This document shows positions 8,622 through 16,453 of a DNA stretch of 64,000 bases, piece by piece. The number at the start of each line of letters is the position of its first letter. Positions within the stretch are counted from its first letter, which is position 1. The notes below the pieces were generated by a model. It had not been told where the DNA came from, did not search any database, and saw only the letters and a program-made list of their open reading frames with translations. This stretch comes from Paludibacteraceae bacterium (GTDB lineage: Bacteria > Bacteroidota > Bacteroidia > Bacteroidales > Paludibacteraceae), in NCBI GenBank assembly GCA_017556705.1, contig JAFYMG010000016.1, positions 186,001-250,000 of the forward strand, given 5' to 3'. The translations under genes were made by a program, and so were the position numbers.

Positions 8622-9056
8622 ATGTTCATCTATTTCGGCATAGGTAGCAATCTCGGTAATCGTGAGGAGAATTTGCGAACTGCTGTTCAAATGCTTCATG
8701 AGCGAGTAGGGGAGTGTCTCGCATGTTCTTCTATCTATAGGAGTGCACCGCAGGGGTTCGTGTCGGAAAACGAATTTGCTAATATAGTAGTCGTTTGTGA
8801 AACAAATTATCCGCCTGATGAGGTGCTAGCAATTACCCAACAAATAGAGTGTGAGATGGGACGAACTGAGAAATCTGTCAATGGAATCTACCATGACCGC
8901 GTAATTGATATTGATCTGCTCAAAGCCATGCATCACTCATCACTCATCACTCATCACTCTTCTACCCTTACACTTCCTCATCCACGAATGCAAGAACGAG
9001 ACTTCGTGATGATTCCCCTCCGTGAAGTAGAAAATGCTCTAAACACTAAACTCTAA
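8622..9056 (+). CDS. folK: 2-amino-4-hydroxy-6-hydroxymethyldihydropteridine pyrophosphokinase
   Basis: HPPK, which transfers pyrophosphate from ATP to the pterin in folate synthesis. Conserved elements: GIGSNLGNREENL at the N-terminus, YRSAPQG, EFANIVV, RVIDIDLL with the metal-binding Asp pair, and LPHPRMQERDF. At 144 residues it is slightly short. The loop between RVIDIDLL and LPHPRM is encoded by four CATCACT heptamers, giving the odd sequence MHHSSLITHHSS, and the C-terminus with its stop codon also lies in heptamers (9037-9057). The core fold appears intact. Confidence 0.93.
   Translation: MFIYFGIGSNLGNREENLRTAVQMLHERVGECLACSSIYRSAPQGFVSENEFANIVVVCETNYPPDEVLAITQQIECEMGRTEKSVNGIYHDRVIDIDLLKAMHHSSLITHHSSTLTLPHPRMQERDFVMIPLREVENALNTKL
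8931..8958 (+). repeat. Heptanucleotide repeat CATCACT x4 inside folK
   Basis: Four perfect tandem copies of CATCACT in a surface loop of FolK. The same heptamer, on the other strand as ATGAGTG, recurs at 21872-21906. Confidence 0.95.
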
Positions 9057-9057
9057 A
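9037..9057 (+). repeat. Heptanucleotide repeat CTCTAAA x3 at the folK stop codon
   Basis: CTCTAAA, CACTAAA, CTCTAAA. The folK stop codon lies inside the third unit. The same heptamer type recurs at 29450-29477. Confidence 0.85.
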
Positions 9058-9062
9058 CTAAT

Positions 9063-9755
9063 ATGCAGGTATTATACGAAGACAATCATATTATAGCGGT
9101 GAGCAAGACTTGTCACGAGATTGTGCAAGGCGATAAGACAGGCGATATTCCGCTCTCCGAGACTGTGAAAGCATATATCAAGGAGAAATACCAGAAACCT
9201 GGCGAAGTATTCCTAGGTGTTACACACCGTCTTGATCGTCCCACAACCGGTGTGGTACTCTTTGCGCGTACAAGCAAGGCACTCAGTCGCCTCAATGCCA
9301 TGTTCCAATCTCATGAGCAGATTCGCAAAACCTATTGGGCGATTGTATCTACGGATAATGGAAATCGGATAATGGATAACGGAGAGGTAAGGTTAGAAAA
9401 CTACTTATGGCGCAATGAAAAACAGAATAAGTCTTTCGTAGTGAAGCAAGGCACAAAAGATGCCAAGCGTGCTGTGCTGACATATAAGGTCATTGCTCAG
9501 AGTGACCGCTATACCCTTCTCGAAATTAATCTAGAGACGGGGCGTCATCATCAGATTCGTTGTCAGTTGGCGGCTATTGGTTGTCCCATCAAGGGCGATT
9601 TGAAATATGGCGCCAAGCGCAGTAATCCAGATGGTGGCATATCGTTGCATGCTAGCAAGATCGAGTTTATCCACCCTGTCAGCAAATTGCCTATATCCAT
9701 CACTGCCCCTGTGCCAGATGATCCCCTTTGGCACGCTTTAACATCCAATATGTAA
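9063..9755 (+). CDS. RluA-family pseudouridine synthase
   Basis: A 230-residue enzyme converting uridine to pseudouridine in rRNA or tRNA. The catalytic motif is HRLDRPTTGVVLFA, with the invariant Asp, and the family C-terminal signatures are ETGRHHQIRCQLA and LHASKIEFIHP. There is no S4 domain, as in the short members. The target site cannot be read from the sequence. The segment STDNGNRIMDNGEV, between the catalytic domain halves, is an insertion encoded by heptamers (9353-9387). Confidence 0.92.
   Translation: MQVLYEDNHIIAVSKTCHEIVQGDKTGDIPLSETVKAYIKEKYQKPGEVFLGVTHRLDRPTTGVVLFARTSKALSRLNAMFQSHEQIRKTYWAIVSTDNGNRIMDNGEVRLENYLWRNEKQNKSFVVKQGTKDAKRAVLTYKVIAQSDRYTLLEINLETGRHHQIRCQLAAIGCPIKGDLKYGAKRSNPDGGISLHASKIEFIHPVSKLPISITAPVPDDPLWHALTSNM
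9353..9387 (+). repeat. Heptanucleotide repeat (GGATAAT type) inside the RluA-family gene
   Basis: GGATAAT, GGAAATC, GGATAAT, GGATAAC, GGAGAGG: five units in 7-bp register, encoding the loop insertion DNGNRIMDNGE. Confidence 0.8.
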
Positions 9756-9774
9756 CCACACTACACACCACAAT

Positions 9775-10998
9775 ATGAAACAACTCCTCCTCATTCTTCT
9801 AGCCATCAGCGCTTCTGTCGCTGCTTTCCCTTGCACGTCGTTCATCATCAGCGGCAAGGCCACTCCTTCGGGAAAACCAATGATGTTCAAGCACCGTGAT
9901 ACGGGCGAACTCAACAACCGTATTGCGCATTTCCAGGGCGATAAATATGCCTTTATGGGCCTTGTTAATTCCCCTATGCTTGATGGCGAAGTGTGGGCGG
10001 GTATGAACGAAGCGGGCTTCTGCATTATGAATACCGCTTCTTACAATCTGCGTGAAGATAACCTTGATTGCCAGATGGATCGCGAGGGTGAACTCATGTA
10101 CCATGCCCTTGGCGCGTGTGCTACCTTGGAGGATTTCGAGGCATGGCTTACCACCTATCCGCAACCATGGGGCGTAGAGGCTAACTTTGGTGTAATTGAT
10201 GCACAGGGTGGGGCAGCATACTATGAGATGAACAACCATCGCTATATCAAATACGATGTCAATCAAGAGACGAAAGGCTACCGCGTAGTGACCAATTTTA
10301 GTTTCGCAGGCCGATACGAAGATTACGAAGGTTAGGAGCGATACCAAACGGCTTCGGCTATCATGCAAGAGAAATTCTCTCGTGAAATAGAAATGACAGC
10401 CATAGATGCTATCAACCTCTTCTCTCGTAAGTATAGACATGAGGTGCTAGGAGTGAATTACTACCAAGAAAATGCACCTAAATATATCATAGATCAAGAT
10501 TATATTCCTCGTCGTATCACATCAGCTGTAATTTGTTTTCAAGGTGTGAAGGCGGGCAGTGATCCTAAGTATAGTGTCATGTGGTCTGCATTGGGTTATC
10601 CTGCTTGTGCTGTAGCTATACCGCTATTAATGAATAGCAGTTCGTTACCTGCGTATATGCTAGCACACAATCCGAAGGCTAAGAAAGGTGAGGCACTTCA
10701 TTGCGAGATGTGCGATGCATCACTCCAAATAAAGGATCAATGGGCATTCCCTATGCATATTAGCAATGGAAAGCGTTATGTGGCTCTTCAGACTATTTTA
10801 GTTGGCAATGAGAACAGGCCTGCGCTTATGACATGTACCAATGATGTGGAGACAATGATCCTGTCTGATTTTCTACCACTTTACCAGCAATGGGTGGAAG
10901 GAAATCTGGATGATAAGACATTTTACAAGTGGTATCAACAATCTTCTAAAAATTGGATGAAATACTACTATTCCGCATTTGAACCATATTACCAATAA
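9775..10998 (+). pseudogene. C45/linear-amide C-N hydrolase, interrupted by an in-frame amber codon
   Basis: Two open frames, 9775-10335 and 10363-10998, are in the same reading frame and together form one exported hydrolase of the linear amide C-N hydrolase / acyl-CoA:6-APA acyltransferase-like group. After the signal peptide comes the nucleophile-cysteine segment FPCTSFIISGKATPSG. The first part ends at TAG (10333-10335) after RYEDYEG, and translation would resume directly with ERYQTASAIM. A single-base change would restore the frame, so this looks like a recent nonsense mutation, although a sequencing error or readthrough cannot be excluded. The downstream half alone would lack the catalytic Cys. 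Confidence 0.82.
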
Positions 10999-11001
10999 TA
11001 T

Positions 11002-11031
11002 AAGAATCGCACCTTACTGGGTGCGATTCTT
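11002..11031. terminator. Bidirectional terminator hairpin
   Basis: A 12-bp perfect inverted repeat (AAGAATCGCACC and its complement) with a 5-nt loop, between the convergent hydrolase pseudogene and the DUF1846 gene. Confidence 0.85.
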
Positions 11032-11046
11032 ATAGAGTAGTGTATT

Positions 11047-12507
11047 TTATTTCCGTACAGGGTCGCAAGTAAGGTCAATACCTAATTTGCGGAAAATCTT
11101 TCGATCTACTTCTGAGAGCATCACTGTGGAATGAACTTGACAACCAGCTAGTTGTGGTAGCGCTTCCAATGTCATTCGGCAGTTCTCATCATGCAACGAT
11201 AATACCGATAATGCTACCAATACCTCATCCGTATGCAAGCGTGGGTTGCGACCACGCAGGTAACTGATCTTAGTGTGTTGGATAGGCTCAATCATCTCTT
11301 GTGGGATAAGCTTGACATCATGGTCGATGCCAGCGAGGTATTTTGTGGCATTCAGCAAGAGGGCAGCGCTCGAACCTAGTAGGGGAGAGGCCTCCGCAGT
11401 GATAATCTGGCCGTCGTGTAATTCAATAGCGGCTACCGCTGTGCTGTTATCGCGTTGCTTGCGCTCCTTAGCTGCCACTGTGCATAAGCGATCAGCAGTG
11501 CTGATACCAACTTGCTTAAACAATCGACCAATGCGATTGACTACAGCCTCGCTAATATCACCATTAGCAAAATCATTCAGCGCATGGTAGTAGCGACGGA
11601 TAATCTCCTGCTTGCTCGCCTCTTGGCATGCCGTATCATCTTCTATACAAAAACCTACCATATTCACACCCATATCCGTTGGTGATTTGTATGGGTTGTG
11701 ACCGTAAATACCTGTAAATAAGGCATCTAATACAGGAAATATTTCTGAATCACGATTATAGCTAACAGCTGTCTTGCCGTATGCCTCCAAGTGATACGGG
11801 TCAATCATATTCACATCATTGAGATCGGCTGTAGCAGCTTCGTAAGCTTTATTGACTGGGTGCTTTAGTGGGAGGTTCCACACAGGGAAGGTCTCAAACT
11901 TAGCATATCCTGCTTGGTTGCCGCGTTGGTGCTCGTTGTAGAGCTGGCTCAAGCAAACTGCCATCTTGCCACTACCAGGACCAGGAGCGGTAACTACTAC
12001 TAAGGGGCGTGTAGTTTCAATATAATCATTCTTGCCAAAACCATCTGCGGAATCAATCAGTGCCACATTGTGAGGGTAACCCTCAATAGTGTAGTGGAAG
12101 TAGGTCTTGATACCTAGACGCTCGAGGCGTTGGCTGTAGTTTTGTGCTGATGCTTGACCGCTGTAGTGGGTGATTACCACCGAGTTAACGAGGAATCCTC
12201 GAGCCATAAACTCCTCTCTGAGGCGCAATACATCCACATCGTAAGTAATACCTAAGTCTTGACGCACCTTGTTCTTCTCTATGTCGGCAGCAGAGATGAC
12301 GATAACAATCTCCATGGTATCACGGAGTTGCGTGAGCATCGTGAGTTTGCTATCAGGCTGGAAACCAGGCAGTACACGACTAGCATGATAGTCATCAAAA
12401 AGTTTGCCACCGAGCTCAAGGTAAAGCTTATTACCAAACTGCGCAATGCGCTCTTTGATATGCTCCGACTGTATGCGGATGTATTTCTCGTTATTAAAAG
12501 GAGTCAT
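11047..12507 (-). CDS. DUF1846 family protein
   Basis: A 486-residue DUF1846 protein. Recognisable blocks are LYLELGGKLFDDYHASRVLPGF near the N-terminus, the TAPGPGSGKMAVCLSQLYNE loop, and NVNMIDPYHLEAYG-like acidic segments. The family is conserved in Firmicutes and Bacteroidota and resembles P-loop/ligase folds, but its biochemical role is not established. It starts 5 bp downstream of the PurF-like gene on the same strand, so the two form an operon. Confidence 0.88.
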   Translation of the reverse strand: MTPFNNEKYIRIQSEHIKERIAQFGNKLYLELGGKLFDDYHASRVLPGFQPDSKLTMLTQLRDTMEIVIVISAADIEKNKVRQDLGITYDVDVLRLREEFMARGFLVNSVVITHYSGQASAQNYSQRLERLGIKTYFHYTIEGYPHNVALIDSADGFGKNDYIETTRPLVVVTAPGPGSGKMAVCLSQLYNEHQRGNQAGYAKFETFPVWNLPLKHPVNKAYEAATADLNDVNMIDPYHLEAYGKTAVSYNRDSEIFPVLDALFTGIYGHNPYKSPTDMGVNMVGFCIEDDTACQEASKQEIIRRYYHALNDFANGDISEAVVNRIGRLFKQVGISTADRLCTVAAKERKQRDNSTAVAAIELHDGQIITAEASPLLGSSAALLLNATKYLAGIDHDVKLIPQEMIEPIQHTKISYLRGRNPRLHTDEVLVALSVLSLHDENCRMTLEALPQLAGCQVHSTVMLSEVDRKIFRKLGIDLTCDPVRK

Positions 12508-12512
12508 AATTC

Positions 12513-13979
12513 TTAATTATCACTTGGGTTGCAGCCATCAAAGCAGAATGTACAGACTTTGCACTTGGGTAGTCCAATGGCGGCGATGAGATCCTCTATC
12601 TTGGTGTATTTGAGAGACTTGAGCGCGAAGCGGTCACGCAAAGCACGGATCATGCGTTGGTACTCCAAGGAGTCCGACGTCGCATATGCCTTGATACGCT
12701 CTGGATTGTTGGCAGCCTCTTCGCCCTCCAAGTCCGCAATGATACGGCGGGTGATGAGTTCCATATCCGACTTCGAGGTGGTGAAGTTGGTAAATGGACA
12801 ACCATACATGATAGGTGGACATGCAATACGCATATGCACATCCTTGGCTCCTGCTTCTAATAGGCAACGGGTGTTGTCGCGCAATTGTGTACCACGCACG
12901 ATGGAGTCGTCGCAGAAGAGGATGCTCTTGCCACGCAGGATAGCGTAGTTATGGATGATCTTCATCTTAGCCACAAGGTCGCGTGTTGCTTGTTGTGATG
13001 GGGTGAAGGAACGTGGCCAAGTAGGCGTGTATTTGGTGATGGCGCGTTGGTATGGTACACCCGAAGTGTGGGAGTAACCAATTGCCATCGCAATACCTGA
13101 ATCAGGAATACCGCAGACAATATCTGCTTTTACATCATCACTCGCACCCATAGCATGACCGCACGCATAGCGCACTTGCTCCACATTGCGACCTTCGTAG
13201 TCGGAAGTAGGGAAGCCATAATATACCCAAAGAAAAGAACAAATCTGCATCTTTTCGTTAGGTTTGCGCAGTTGCTCTACGTGGTCCGCATACACGCGGA
13301 CAATCTCGCCAGGGCCGAGGAAATACTCGGTATGGAAACCGAGATTGAAGAAGGATGACGACTCGCTGGCAATCGCGTAGGCACTGGCACCCCACGAACC
13401 CTCGTGGTTCGTCGGGGACCCCGCACTTTCTCGCTTACCTAATATAATAGGTGTGCGTCCCCATGAGTCGCGGGCAGCGATGATACCGTCTTCGGTAAGG
13501 ATGAGGATAGAGCAAGAGCCTTTAATTTGCTTGTACACATTCTCAATGCCCTCTACGAAGTCTTTGCCTTGCACAATGAGCAAACCTACTAATTCTGTGG
13601 GATTTACGCGTCCGCTACTGAACTCGGTGAGGTGCATGTTTTGCTCCAGCAAGTGGGCTACCAACTCATCTTGGTTGTTGATTTTTCCAATGGTGCTGAT
13701 AGCAAAGCGTCCAAGGTGAGAGTTGATGAGCAGCGGCTGTGCGTCGGTATCGGAGATGATACCGATACCTGCGTTGCCTGCAAACTCGTCTAACTCGTGC
13801 TCAAACTTCGTGCGGAAGTATGAGTTGGATATATTGTGAATGCTTCTCTTGAAGCCTTTCTTCTTGTCATAGGTTGCCATACCCGCACGGCGTGTACCGA
13901 GGTGGCTATGGTAATCTGTTCCGTAGAATAGATCGTTTACGCAAGAAGTGGTTGATATAGTTCCGAAAAATCCAGCCAT
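12513..13979 (-). CDS. PurF-like amidophosphoribosyltransferase paralogue
   Basis: A class-II glutamine amidotransferase fold followed by a PRTase domain (ILFCDDSIVRGTQLRDN is the PRPP loop). I choose the ATG at 13979, giving MAGFFGTISTTSC. Genuine PurF exposes Cys at position 1 after processing, whereas here Ala follows Met and the nearest Cys is residue 13, so the glutaminase nucleophile appears absent. The C-terminus ends in a CKVCTFCFDGC cysteine cluster. A GC-rich palindrome-bearing insertion encodes SAGSPTNHEGSWG at about 13386-13430. The gene is probably a Bacteroidota PurF-like paralogue rather than the committed-step enzyme. Confidence 0.82.
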   Translation of the reverse strand: MAGFFGTISTTSCVNDLFYGTDYHSHLGTRRAGMATYDKKKGFKRSIHNISNSYFRTKFEHELDEFAGNAGIGIISDTDAQPLLINSHLGRFAISTIGKINNQDELVAHLLEQNMHLTEFSSGRVNPTELVGLLIVQGKDFVEGIENVYKQIKGSCSILILTEDGIIAARDSWGRTPIILGKRESAGSPTNHEGSWGASAYAIASESSSFFNLGFHTEYFLGPGEIVRVYADHVEQLRKPNEKMQICSFLWVYYGFPTSDYEGRNVEQVRYACGHAMGASDDVKADIVCGIPDSGIAMAIGYSHTSGVPYQRAITKYTPTWPRSFTPSQQATRDLVAKMKIIHNYAILRGKSILFCDDSIVRGTQLRDNTRCLLEAGAKDVHMRIACPPIMYGCPFTNFTTSKSDMELITRRIIADLEGEEAANNPERIKAYATSDSLEYQRMIRALRDRFALKSLKYTKIEDLIAAIGLPKCKVCTFCFDGCNPSDN

Positions 13980-14046
13980 ATCGTCAAAAGTGGCTTGCGA
14001 GAAGAAATGTGCCTTACACATTTGGCTCGCCGCACTTTTTCCTCTT

Positions 14047-14070
14047 CGCAAAAAAAGCAACTTTTTTGCG
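14047..14070 (-). terminator. Hairpin between purC and the PurF-like gene
   Basis: A CGCAAAAAA / TTTTTTGCG inverted repeat with a short loop, downstream of purC. It resembles an intrinsic terminator in both directions, so the PurF-like operon may have its own promoter or depend on readthrough. Confidence 0.55.
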
Positions 14071-14120
14071 AGTTTTCTAGGAAAATGCTCGGCTTACCTC
14101 GCAAGTTAAAAGATTGACTA

Positions 14121-15068
14121 TTACTTATTTAAATAATTATTTACGTTGTTCTCAATACGAGCGGTGAGGTCTTCGGCAGAAGCGTCGAGGATGAGTTTTT
14201 CGCCGGTGATACCCTCATAGAGTTCGATATAGCGAGCAGTAATACCAGCTACTACCTCATCGGTCATCTCTGGAACCTCTTGTCCTTCTTTGCCTTGGAA
14301 GCCGTTGTCCATCAACCACTCACGAACAAACTCCTTAGAGAGTTGCTTTTGTGGCAAACCTGCCTCAAAACGCTCCTTGTAGCCCTCTGCGTAGAAATAA
14401 CGGCTAGAGTCAGGGGTGTGAACCTCATCCATGAGAAGGATTTGGTCGCCTTTCTTACCAAACTCGTACTTGGTATCCACGAGGATAAGACCTTGCTTAG
14501 CGGCAATCTCTTGTCCACGGTTGAAGAGAGCGAGGGTGTATTTCTCCAATTGCTCGTACTCTGCCTCTGGGATAAGTCCTTGAGCGATAATCTCTTCGCG
14601 AGAGATATCCTCGTCATGTGCACCAATCTCTGCCTTGGTAGTAGGAGTGATGATTGGGGTAGGGAACTTCTCGTTCTCACGCATGCCTTCTGGGAGTTGT
14701 ACGCCGCAGATCTCGCGAACGCCACTCTTATACGCACGCCATGCTGAGCCGCAGAGGTAACCGCGAACGATCATCTCTACTGGATAGCCCTCGCAACGAA
14801 CACCTACGGTCACCATAGGGTCTGGAGTAGCTTGTTTCCAGTTTGGTACGATGTCGGCTGTTGCATCGAGGAACTTCGCCGCGATTTGGTTGAGGATTTG
14901 TCCTTTGAATGGAATACCCTTTGGCAGGATGACATCAAAAGCAGAAATACGGTCGGTGGCTACCATAGCGAGGCAGTCCTCACCGATGAAATATACATCA
15001 CGCACTTTGCCGTGGTACACATTGGTTTGACCTGGGAAGGTAAAGTTAGTTGCTGTTAAAGCTTGCAT
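14121..15068 (-). CDS. purC: Phosphoribosylaminoimidazole-succinocarboxamide synthase
   Basis: SAICAR synthase, the ATP-dependent condensation of CAIR with aspartate in purine synthesis. It is 315 residues, the longer type found in Bacteroidota. The N-terminal [10 protein letters not shown] nucleotide loop, [18 protein letters not shown], and [15 protein letters not shown] are diagnostic, and [14 protein letters not shown] forms the C-terminal active-site segment. Its -7 box lies about 155 bp upstream, so the mRNA has a leader containing the decayed carB-like tail. Confidence 0.95.
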   Translation of the reverse strand: MQALTATNFTFPGQTNVYHGKVRDVYFIGEDCLAMVATDRISAFDVILPKGIPFKGQILNQIAAKFLDATADIVPNWKQATPDPMVTVGVRCEGYPVEMIVRGYLCGSAWRAYKSGVREICGVQLPEGMRENEKFPTPIITPTTKAEIGAHDEDISREEIIAQGLIPEAEYEQLEKYTLALFNRGQEIAAKQGLILVDTKYEFGKKGDQILLMDEVHTPDSSRYFYAEGYKERFEAGLPQKQLSKEFVREWLMDNGFQGKEGQEVPEMTDEVVAGITARYIELYEGITGEKLILDASAEDLTARIENNVNNYLNK

Positions 15069-15145
15069 AAAAACAAATATTTATTTGTGACAAAAATTAT
15101 TATTCGCTCCAAAAATTGTAGTATATTATAGAAAATTATCCAAAA

Positions 15146-15214
15146 TTATTTATACTCTTCCTACGATTGGATAGCTTGTCCAAAGTCTTCATAGCATTTG
15201 GATTCTTCCGTAAA
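15146..15214 (-). pseudogene. Decayed copy of the carB 3' end
   Basis: On the minus strand this reads, in one frame, Q-A-I-Q-S-amber-E-E-Y-K-stop, against the true CarB ending L-A-I-Q-S-W-D-E-Y-K-stop at 23842. The DNA agrees in 25 of 30 positions over the last 30 bases, and the W codon TGG has become TAG. It sits in the purC leader, with no remainder of carB beside it. Confidence 0.6.
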
Positions 15215-15222
15215 TACCGCTG

Positions 15223-15230
15223 CAAAGGTA
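15223..15230 (-). promoter_or_regulatory. -7 box of purC
   Basis: Minus strand TACCTTTG followed by CAGCGG. It places the transcript start about 150 nt upstream of the purC ATG. Confidence 0.65.
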
Positions 15231-15452
15231 CGAATTTTTGAGCATATTCGCAAGCAAATGTGCAAAAAGTTTTGCGAGAATCTATATTTTGCTAAATCGG
15301 GTATGAAATTCCCTGTGAGTTTCGGGACCACCATAGGAGATCTATGGGAGTTCTATGGGCTTTCGGTGGCTTTTTTGCTGCGAATAAATATGCTCCTACT
15401 CGCTTCGCACAGAAATCTTATAACATGTAGTGACCTAGAAATTGATAGTAAA

Positions 15453-15492
15453 GACAATTCATGACAATTAAAATCGACAATTAATGACAATT
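15453..15492 (+). repeat. Four GACAATT direct repeats
   Basis: GACAATT occurs at 15453, 15463, 15476 and 15486 (spacing 10, 13, 10). This is the only structure I see in the gene-free stretch 15231-15616. Confidence 0.5.
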
Positions 15493-15616
15493 CTATAATT
15501 ATTTTTTGTTTGCCCAAATGAATGCAATGACACTGCATTAGTGGACAAAACAAAAATTATATTGTCAATTTGGTGGGGGGCAATATGGACACGCTTCTAT
15601 AATAATGCTGCAAAAA

Positions 15617-15648
15617 TCTTCGGCACGGAAGGGGTTTTGTGCCGAAGA
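15617..15648. repeat. 10-bp inverted repeat TCTTCGGCAC / GTGCCGAAGA
   Basis: A perfect hairpin with a 12-nt loop. The GTGCCGAAGATT half is repeated nearby (about 15749 and 15761), and related GTGCCGAA sequences lie at about 16299, 17824 and 17882, marking a repeat family peculiar to this island. Confidence 0.6.
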
Positions 15649-15681
15649 TTGGAGAATTTTGTTATAACATGGTGCTTAAAG

Positions 15682-15735
15682 CAAGCGGAAGGTGTTGATT
15701 ACCAACGCCTCCCGCTTGAGTGATTTTTTTTGTTA
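15682..15735 (+). terminator. Intrinsic terminator
   Basis: An imperfect CAAGCGG...CCGCTTG hairpin followed by a T-rich run. It has no intact gene upstream on the plus strand, so it is probably a relic. Confidence 0.55.
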
Positions 15736-15788
15736 TTTTTTTCTTCGTGCCGAAGATTGTGCCGAAGGTTTATAGTTATCAATCCAAA

Positions 15789-16088
15789 TCAATACAAGAA
15801 GCCAAACAACCAAAGCGGAATTTTATTACCTAAAGCATATTCAATATCATCTGCTGCAATAAATGCGTTATCAGCATTAGCGATTTGTTTGCCATCTTTG
15901 CTAGCTCCTCCGACCTCAATCGTGTACTTGCGATCAATCACAAAATCACCTTGTTTAGCATATTCCACAGAGTGTGCATAAGACAATTGATTGACAAAAA
16001 AGGTCTCTCGCTCCGTACCAACCTCTACATTTGTCAGCGAAAGGGCATGCAACAAATTGCAGTTCTCCAAATAAATCTTATCTGGTTT
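15789..16088 (-). pseudogene. C-terminal fragment of an AAA/DUF4143 ATPase
   Basis: Translation on the minus strand gives KPDKIYLENCNLLHAL, then ERETFFVNQLSYAH, KQGDFVIDRKYTIEVGGASK and GNKIPLWLFGFLY. This matches the C-terminal quarter of the intact ATPase at 17921-19129 (KPDKIYLDNTNLMYAL ... GNRIPLWMFGLLY). The N-terminal ATPase part is missing and the upstream sequence joins out of frame, so this is a deletion remnant. Confidence 0.85.
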
Positions 16089-16252
16089 TTACATGCGATA
16101 AAAGTCGCACATGTTGTGCTTGAAGTTGTTCCATAATTCAGTCTTTTGTTGAAAATCGCTGCAAAGGTACAAAAAATGCTTAATCCAATAAGCATTTTTG
16201 TGATAATTTTGCTTATTTTATTAAGCATATGTTGTTTTTGTACCGAAACAAC

Positions 16253-16305
16253 GCTTGCGATTAATCGTTCGAGCCCATTGGACGAGATAAGACGATTGTG
16301 CCGAA
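16253..16305 (+). repeat. 53-bp dispersed repeat, copy 1
   Basis: Begins GCTTGCGATTAATCGTTCGA and ends TTGTGCCGAA. A nearly identical 53-bp copy is at 17837-17889. Both lie next to ATPase genes of the same family. Confidence 0.85.
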
Positions 16306-16347
16306 AGTTTGTCGTAATTATGTAAGAATATCCTCTAAATTACAGAT

Positions 16348-16393
16348 CAAAATACCTCAAAAACACCGAACAAAATACATCAAAAACACCGAA
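16348..16393 (+). repeat. Two 23-bp tandem repeats upstream of an ATPase promoter
   Basis: Two consecutive 23-bp units (16348-16370 and 16371-16393) differ at one position; each ends in CAAAAACACCGAA. They end just before the TTTG -33 element at 16397, the position of an operator. Confidence 0.75.
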
Positions 16394-16420
16394 TAGTTTG
16401 CATATGTCATTTATTTTTAG

Positions 16421-16428
16421 TACCTTTG
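16421..16428 (+). promoter_or_regulatory. -7 box of ATPase gene 1
   Basis: TACCTTTG, with TTTG at 16397-16400 (20-bp spacing). Confidence 0.75.
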
Positions 16429-16453
16429 CAGCCTCTAACAAAATAGAACTATT

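Noticed and set aside
10333-10335. TAG recoding (for example pyrrolysine) as the explanation of the amber codon
   Set aside because: TAG is used as an ordinary stop in many genes here (mutS2, carB, purB), and no Pyl genes are seen.
9799-10440. 213-codon minus-strand open frame opposite the C45-type hydrolase
   Set aside because: Shadow of the plus-strand gene, which has clear family motifs and a signal peptide.
15789-16070. 93-codon minus-strand frame as an independent small gene
   Set aside because: It aligns with the C-terminus of the neighbouring DUF4143 ATPase and lacks the ATPase half, so it is a remnant.
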